From: Cytophagales bacterium
GTDB taxonomy: Bacteria > Bacteroidota > Bacteroidia > Cytophagales > Cyclobacteriaceae
Length of the DNA: 6,603 nucleotides
Direction of reading: 5' to 3'
Assembly: GCA_003454975.1 (NCBI GenBank)
Contig: DMST01000244.1
Location: 464-7,066 of the forward strand
Shown: one piece after another, positions 1-5,900 of the stretch
Numbering within the stretch: the first letter of the stretch is position 1
Layout: every line of letters starts with the position of its first letter
Made by a program: the position numbers and the translations under genes
Notes under the pieces: model-generated
Told to the model about the DNA's origin: nothing
Database searches by the model: none
The model's input: the letters and a program-made list of their open reading frames with translations, nothing else

Positions 1-1
1 C

Positions 2-859
2 CCCCTGGCGCTGCGACAGGCCTACCAGCTGGTAAACCAACAAAAAGTAGAGCTACAACAACGGAACCAGGACATATCAAGCAGCATATTATATGCACAA
101 CAGCTACAGCAGGGCATTCTGGCCACCCAAGCTGCGCTATACCAACACTTGGGACCACACTTTGTGGTCTACCACCCTCGCGACATCGTAAGCGGAGATT
201 TTTATTGGTTGCTTGACACCGGCGACACGGTGTATGTAGCCGTGGCCGACTGTACCGGGCACGGCGTACCGGGGGCTATGGTAAGTGTGATGGGCAACGG
301 CTGTTTGATCAAAGCAGTGGACGATGAAGGCCTACGGGGGACCGACGATATTCTGAACCGAATTCGGGAGCTTATGATCATGATGCTGTCTAGAAACAAG
401 ACAGAAATGACCGACGGCATGGATATAACTTTGGCAGCGCTACATCGGCAAACCAACACTCTGCAATGGAGTGGAGCATTTAATCCCCTGTGGATAATAA
501 ATCCGCACCGATCTCAAGCCCCCGAGGGAGCAATGGCCTTCACCGCAGGACATGGCGGGTACGAACTAAAGGGAGATCGGCAACCCATCGGTAAATACCC
601 CGGCTGGAAAAGCTTTTCTCAACACAGCATTGCCTTGGAACCAGGCGATACCCTCTACTTACCTACCGATGGATTTCAAGATCAATTTGGAGGACCCAAG
701 GGCAAGAAATTCACCGCGAAGCGACTAAAACAAACCCTACTAGACCTATACCCCCTCACCCTGGAGGAACAGGGGAAAGAGCTGAAGAGAATCTTTGAAG
801 AATGGAAAGGACGCATAGATCAGGTAGACGATGTTACCCTCCTAGGGTTTAGGATATAG
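2..859 (+). CDS. SpoIIE/PP2C-family serine/threonine phosphatase, C-terminal part (5' end outside window)
   Basis: The frame is open from the left edge (first full codon at 2) to TAG at 857-859, giving 285 residues of a longer protein. Residues 1-45 are Gln/Glu-rich and probably coiled coil, ending in the linker 'SILYAQQLQQGIL' typical of Bacteroidota SpoIIE proteins. The phosphatase domain follows, with the expected metal-binding signatures: SGDFYW (64-69), DCTGHGVPGA (from 83), DGMDITL (138-144), TDGFQDQFGG (222-231) and VDDVTLLGF near the C-terminus. All the key aspartates are present, so the domain should be active. Family members dephosphorylate Ser/Thr-phosphoproteins, often anti-sigma-factor antagonists, and are usually driven by N-terminal TPR, GAF, HAMP or 7TM sensor regions; that part is missing here, so the signal cannot be named. 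A TTG at 149 could be mistaken for a start, but the conserved linker lies upstream of it in the same frame. The partner protein is not visible. Confidence 0.93.
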   Translation, partial: PLALRQAYQLVNQQKVELQQRNQDISSSILYAQQLQQGILATQAALYQHLGPHFVVYHPRDIVSGDFYWLLDTGDTVYVAVADCTGHGVPGAMVSVMGNGCLIKAVDDEGLRGTDDILNRIRELMIMMLSRNKTEMTDGMDITLAALHRQTNTLQWSGAFNPLWIINPHRSQAPEGAMAFTAGHGGYELKGDRQPIGKYPGWKSFSQHSIALEPGDTLYLPTDGFQDQFGGPKGKKFTAKRLKQTLLDLYPLTLEEQGKELKRIFEEWKGRIDQVDDVTLLGFRI

Positions 860-1700
860 CAAGCGACCGGTTCCTAGTTAAACTCATGGATTGGTTGGAT
901 AAAGGGTCAAGAGTGGGCCCACAGGGCGGTGCTTAATGAAAGGGGAGCCGCAATAATGCTTCCCCATGGTAAACCAATTCAGCATGTACTTCTCCATCCT
1001 ACTTAGCCCTCACTCCTAGCGGTAGCGGACCCAAGTACGCCCAAGCGACTCAAAGCTCCCTATTCAGTCAATTGTACTCTTGCCGCCTCTCTTAATCCCT
1101 AAAATTACGTAGAAACCAAGTTTTCCATCCCAGCCACTCCATCCATCGAACATTTAGGGTCAATTATCATAGAAAGAGCCTAGCCTATCGAAACCCAGCA
1201 AACATTGAACCGGATTAATATTTAGAAAAAATATGATTATTCCGCTACATATCACCTCAAAAACAAGCCAATTAGATTCTTAAGCAGACAACAATCCAGA
1301 CAACATTTACCATTTCATCTTAGAAAAACACCACAAAAATCAACACCATCCGCGACAGGCCGTTTCGCCTTGCCGCCCCCCAAATGTCACCCACTTTTTC
1401 ATCAAAAAAGGCCAAAATAATACATTAACAGCTTGTTGATTATCCCCACCCCTTGGTGAAAATTTCATCTGTCAACGATTTCTGTTCACCGAAAAACACA
1501 AGCAATTAAACCGTAATGCGTGCCTATTAATAGAATAAGAGTCCGCATTTGCAGGATAAAGGTTCAATTGGACGTAAATAAGTCAAAAGGTTATCACAAA
1601 AAGGGAAAACCTACATCCCTCTTTTGGTACAAGAGGAAAAGTGAAGGTTACCCATAGTAAGAGTAAGTGCATTAACCATTGTACGCATAACGAACCCTAC
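860..1700. other. Long intergenic region, A/T-rich in its second half
   Basis: This stretch of about 840 bp separates the phosphatase stop from the preferred ATG of the large surface-protein gene. No reading frame with protein-like features was found on either strand. The first 280 bp are of mixed composition; from about 1140 to 1640 the DNA becomes A/T-rich with many A-runs. Small structures seen: a palindrome GTGGGCCCAC (913-922), an imperfect hairpin (942-965), a 12-bp-spaced direct repeat of CAGACAACA (1285-1293 and 1297-1305), and an imperfect dyad TTAACA-GCT-TGTTGA (1425-1439). I looked for the Bacteroidota promoter consensus (TTG, then TAnnTTTG) and found no good match. The promoter of the downstream gene is presumably here but cannot be placed. 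Confidence 0.7.
942..965 (+). terminator. Imperfect GC-rich hairpin downstream of the phosphatase gene (weak terminator candidate)
   Basis: GGGGAGC (942-948) can pair with GCTTCCCC (958-965) if one T is bulged, with a 9-base A/T-rich loop. It lies about 80 bp past the phosphatase stop. No T-run follows (the next bases are ATGGTAAACC), so it does not fit a classical intrinsic terminator. It could be a transcript 3'-end structure or chance. Confidence 0.2.
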
Positions 1701-1763
1701 ATGCGAGTTTTTACATACTTAGTATCCGTATTCTTGTTGGGCGGGCCGTTGGCAGCCCTTGCC
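1701..1763 (+). other. Signal peptide of the large surface protein
   Basis: Twenty-one residues starting at ATG 1701: a short n-region with one Arg (MR), a hydrophobic core (VFTYLVSVFLLGG) and a c-region PLAALA followed by QQGPGG. The Ala-x-Ala motif fits signal peptidase I cleavage before Gln22. There is no Cys after the cleavage site, so this is not a lipoprotein. Export across the inner membrane is expected. Whether a type IX sorting domain follows at the C-terminus cannot be seen, because that end lies outside the window. Confidence 0.82.
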
Positions 1764-2750
1764 CAGCAAGGCCCTGGCGGTGTGGCTCCCGCAAATGGCA
1801 GCGACAACCTAGTACTCTGGCTGCGGGCCGATAGCCTGACCGGATTATTGAGCGGTGATGCCGTTTCTTCCTGGCCGGATATGTCTGGCTATGGACACGA
1901 CGCTACCCAAGCCACGGCTGAAAACCAACCCCGTTTTATCACGGGTGCCCTCAATGGGCTACCCGCAGTGCAGTTGGATGGGGCTGACGATTATTTTGAT
2001 GATGCCCATAGCTATAATGCACGCACGGTATTCATCGTATACAATTTCCTGGATGCCTTGCAAGGCACACCGGATCTGGGTCAGCTTTGGGGCGCCTACG
2101 GGGACAACTACCATGTGGCCATTGACAGCCGGAATACCAACCTCAATGGTTTCAGTTTTGATGGTGCCAACCTAAACGGAACACAAGCCCAGTTTGCCTT
2201 CAACGGAGACCCGTATGGCATCTTTGTCAGCAATGACAACAGCACCCCAGTCACTCGAAACACCTACCAACTTGTCACTGCCGAATTTGACGCTACAGGT
2301 TCATTAAACCGTCAAGTAATCGGTGCCTTGATTCCAAACTTCTCTATTAGCGAGCACAACTACGGAGGTCAGATACTCGAAATCATTGTGTACGACACGG
2401 TACTCACGGACCCGGAACGGATTGCCGTGGAAACCTATTTGGCTGGCAAATACAACCTAACCGTAGCGAACGACGCCTACGGTTTTGACGCTTCACATGC
2501 TTACGATCTGGCGGGCATTGGCCGTGCCAACGATGAAGTGGACGACGTAGCTTCCAGCTCCTCTGTATTGTCCGTTTCAGCAGGGGTAGGCCTGGATGCC
2601 AACAACGAGTTTCTCTTTCTGGCACACCAAAACGGCGACCTTGCCTGGTCCACCACCGAGGCGCCCGATGGCGGCAATAACATTGAACGAAACGCGCGAG
2701 TGGCGGGTGGACGAAACCGGAGAATTGGGAGACGTTACCGTACAGATTGA
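1701..2750 (+). CDS. Large secreted LamG/Calx-beta repeat protein, N-terminal fragment ending at a frameshift
   Basis: This is the first part of a giant exported protein. I chose ATG 1701 because it gives a standard signal peptide: MRVFTYLVSVFLLGG, then a small-residue stretch with likely cleavage after ALA (residue 21). An in-frame GTG at 1641 would add 20 Cys/His-rich residues before it. Residues ~35-250 form a LamG/concanavalin-like domain (LWLRADS at 39-45, SSWPDMSGYGHDA, VQLDGADDYF, GGQILEIIVYD from 222). A module with YLAGKYNL (246-253) and AGIGR (271-275) follows. Up to residue 333 the sequence matches the later copies; the last 16 residues (VAGGRNRR... to TGA at 2748) are Arg-rich and match nothing, while the next frame continues the homology. 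The stop is therefore a frameshift product and this is not a natural C-terminus. Likely role: surface adhesion or glycan/protein binding, inferred from domains only. Confidence 0.85.
   Translation: MRVFTYLVSVFLLGGPLAALAQQGPGGVAPANGSDNLVLWLRADSLTGLLSGDAVSSWPDMSGYGHDATQATAENQPRFITGALNGLPAVQLDGADDYFDDAHSYNARTVFIVYNFLDALQGTPDLGQLWGAYGDNYHVAIDSRNTNLNGFSFDGANLNGTQAQFAFNGDPYGIFVSNDNSTPVTRNTYQLVTAEFDATGSLNRQVIGALIPNFSISEHNYGGQILEIIVYDTVLTDPERIAVETYLAGKYNLTVANDAYGFDASHAYDLAGIGRANDEVDDVASSSSVLSVSAGVGLDANNEFLFLAHQNGDLAWSTTEAPDGGNNIERNARVAGGRNRRIGRRYRTD
1803..2435 (+). repeat. LamG/concanavalin-like domain, copy 1
   Basis: A beta-sandwich-type domain recognised by LWLRAD near its start, the strand pair SWPDMSGYGHDATQA, VQLDGADDYF, NARTVFIVY, and the closing GGQILEIIVYDTVLTDPERI. 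It shares a detailed middle section with copy 2 (GQLWGAYGDNYHVAIDSR against GQIWGSYDEGAHLALDDR, then NGFSFDG against NGVSFDG), so copies 1 and 2 are the closest pair. Domains of this fold commonly bind carbohydrates or protein ligands; the ligand is unknown here. Confidence 0.8.
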
Positions 2751-2931
2751 CGTAGCCGAGCTTGCCAGTCCTGCAGCGGGCCACACGAAGTATGTGCTTC
2801 TGGTGGACGGCAATGGTGATTTTTCCGAAGGAGCAACTGCGTATGAAATGAACAACGCATCCGGCTCCTTGTACGAGGTAGACCTTGACCTGGCCGATGG
2901 TCAATTCCTCTCCATTGCCGCGGTGCGTCCG
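2436..2931 (+). repeat. 'AGIGR...AREWR' module, copy 1 (contains the frameshift)
   Basis: It begins with YLAGKYNL, then YDLAGIGRANDEVDDV, FLFLAHQNGDLAWS, the broken RNAR|EWRVDETGELG, and YVLLVDGNGDFSEGATAYEM, ending at DGQFLSIAAV. The DGNGDF stretch resembles a calcium-binding loop. The module resembles a conserved domain of unknown function (DUF8202-like, named from memory) common after LamG domains in Bacteroidota surface proteins. Bases 2436-2699 are read in the frame of ATG 1701, and the rest one base later. Confidence 0.72.
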
Positions 2932-5900
2932 GTACTGAGCTTCGCCACCAATCCCCTAAACGAATTTGAGTCTACGGACCCTACCATCAGCCTCACGCTG
3001 AACTACACCATTCACCCCAGCCAGGCGGCGGTAACGGTGGACTATGAAACCCAAGGGACCGGAAGCGCTACCGGAGCTACGGCGCCCCTGGACCCGGCGG
3101 CGAACGATGAGGATTTTGAGATCATAGGCACTACCCAAGCCACCATTGCGCCGGGTGCGCAGAGCACAACCTTTGTGCTCAATCTGAACCAGGACACCCA
3201 GCTGGAAGCCGACGAATCGCTCAACCTACTACTGAGCAATGTTTCGGCAGGCATTAACCTGGATGCAGCCACCCTGCCCTTCACGATCAACGACGATGAC
3301 AATCCACGGGAGATTTACTTTGCCACGGCCACGAGTTCGGTTGCTGAAACCGCAGGCAGTTTGAACATCATTGTAAGTCTGACGCCTACTTTCGTAGATT
3401 TTACCAACCCCACTACCGTACAATACTCCGTAACGGGCGGCAATGCCACCGACGGGGGCGTGGATTTTACCTTGGGCAGCGGAACGTTGACCATTCCGGC
3501 CAGTTTTGTGAGCGAAACGCTAACCATTACCCTGCAAGACGATGCACTGAAAGAGGTAGACGAGACCATAGTAATTAGCCTGGCCTCCCCTACCAACTCG
3601 GGGCTGTCTACCACCAAGCCTATTGTGCATACGGTGACCATAGAAGACAATGAGGCCGAACCTACGGTGCAATTCAACCTAGCCGCTTCTTCCGGAGCCG
3701 AGGATAGTAGTCCCAACATAGCGGTGATTCTGAGTGAAATTGCAGGAATCGACATCTTGGTGAACTATACTGTAATGGGTACGGCGAGCGCCAATGACGA
3801 CTACACGCTAGCTGACGGTACCCTGACGGTGCCAGCAGGTAGTTTGTCGGCCAACATCAGCCCCGCCATCGTGGATGATCTGGATGCGGAAACCGATGAG
3901 ACCCTGATCATCACCCTGAGCAACCCACAAAACGCCACGCTAGGTGGAGAAACGGTGCACACCTATACCATCACGGATAACGACGGTATCTTTGGCAGCA
4001 GTGGACCTGCGGGTGTAGGTGGCAACGGCGTAAATGCCCTCTGGTTGAAAGCAGATGCTCTCTCACAAGCAGATGGCACCCCCATCAGTAGCTGGGCAGA
4101 TGCCTCCGGCAATGGGAACGACGCGGACCAGGCCACCGGTAGCTATCAGCCTACCTTCCAAACCGGGGAAATCAACGGCCAGCCCGTGGTACAATTTGAC
4201 GGAGCAAATGATCACCTACGCAACGCAGCGGTAAGCTATAATGCCCGTACCCTGTTTACGGTGGTGCGTCCTTCCGCACCCTACACGGGTGGTTTTGGTC
4301 AGATATGGGGTAGCTATGACGAGGGAGCCCATTTGGCACTGGACGATCGGGCAGGGAACAAAAACGGTGTGAGCTTTGACGGCAATACCAGTACCCAGGC
4401 CCGTTACGCCTTGAATGGCTCGGCTCTAGGTCCCCTGGTATCCAACAGCAATCTGCCCCCCTGGGTAAACAACTCTACCCAACTCATTACGGCTGAATTC
4501 CAAAATGCCCAGCCGTTAACCGACCAGACCTTCGGTAGTACCTATCCGGGGCACCCCATCGCCAGTTTCCAATATGGCGGTGACATTGCGGAGGTGATCG
4601 TTTACAACACCTCACTCAACCGGGCACGTCGTAATATTGTAGAGAACTACCTGGCTGCTAAATACGACCTCGCCATTTCCAATGACTACTTTGCCCACGA
4701 GGGCACCCATGCCCAAGAGGTAGCGGGTATAGGCCGCGACGTAGACGGCGACCATAACGATGCCCAGTCGGCAGGCATCTTGCGCATCAGCGATCCTACC
4801 GAACTAGACAACGGGGACTACCTGTTATGGGGCCACGACAACGGCGCCTTGACCTGGAGCGCTACCGAAATACCGTCGGACAGTCTGCAGCGCGTGGCAC
4901 GCGAGTGGCGCGTCACTGAAACCAACGAGGTGGGTTCCCTTACTGTATCCATAGACACCACGCTGCTGGCCGCCAAACCTACAGACCACGAAGGCTATGC
5001 CCTACTGGTAGATGACGACGGGGACTTCAGCAACGGGGGTACTGCGGTATATCCGCTGACTAAAAACGGAGCAGAATACACGGCTGCAGGTGTTACCCTT
5101 TCTGACGGTGATTACCTCACCATAGGTACCACCGGCATCACGGTATACTTTGCCTTGCGGTCGGCCAGCGGTTCGGAAACCGTAACTCCCTACGAGTTGG
5201 TTATCCGGCTATCGCGACCTTCCAGCACCAGCTCGGTAAATGTAGACTACTGGTTTGATCCGAGTAGCACAGCTGTACGGGGAGACGACTACGGTTTCCC
5301 TGGCGGACCGGCTACCATTCCTCAGGGTAGCCTGAGCACCATTCTGAATCTCAACATCATTGATGACAGTGAGGCCGAAGCCGACGAATTGATTGTGATG
5401 AACATCACCGGAGTGAACAACTTTGCTATCGGTGGCCAAAACCAATTCTTCTTCACCATTCAGGACGACGATGTACTCAGCGAGTCTATTTCGGGCCCGG
5501 CAGGGGTACGCGATTCGATAGAATACGGTTTCTGGCTGCGGGCAGACGAAGGCCCATTGAATGCCGCCCTGAACGCAGCTAGCGATGGCGAAGATGTACA
5601 TGTATGGGAAGATCAATCTGGTAATGACAACGACGGTATTCAAGCCGTGGGTACGGACAACACGCTCAACTACCCTGAATTTGGCAACAATGCCTTCGAC
5701 AATGTGAATGGGTTTCCAGTGCTGAAGTTCGACGGTACTAACCAGGAAGGCTTCACCATTGCAGACGACCGGTTGATCAATACCGGAGGGCCGGACTTCG
5801 GCGCCAAAACCATCATCGTGGCGTTTGAAACCGGCAGTGACATCACCACCCGTCAGGTACTTTGGGAGCAAGGCGCCGGGGGCAATGGAGCCGTCATCTA

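Noticed and set aside
149..859. TTG at 149 as the start of the phosphatase
   Set aside because: The frame is open to the left edge, and the conserved 'SILYAQQLQQGIL' linker lies upstream, so the TTG is an internal Leu codon.
913..922. Perfect palindrome GTGGGCCCAC
   Set aside because: It has no loop and no T-run, so it is not a terminator; a single 10-bp palindrome is weak evidence for an operator.
886..936. 16-codon frame starting at ATG 886 downstream of the phosphatase
   Set aside because: It is too short, with no ribosome-binding site or recognisable feature; frames this short are common by chance.
1455..1490. Inverted repeat GGTGAA ... TTCACC in the leader
   Set aside because: Only six pairs with a 24-base gap in A/T-rich DNA; not distinguishable from chance.
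1501..1640. Possible Bacteroidota promoter elements ending in TTTG (near 1550 and 1625)
   Set aside because: Both lack the TA of TAnnTTTG and have no TTG element at the right distance upstream.
2404..3755. Several minus-strand frames of 60-166 residues around the frameshift
   Set aside because: They overlap one another and the plus-strand repeats, carry no motif and cannot all be genes.
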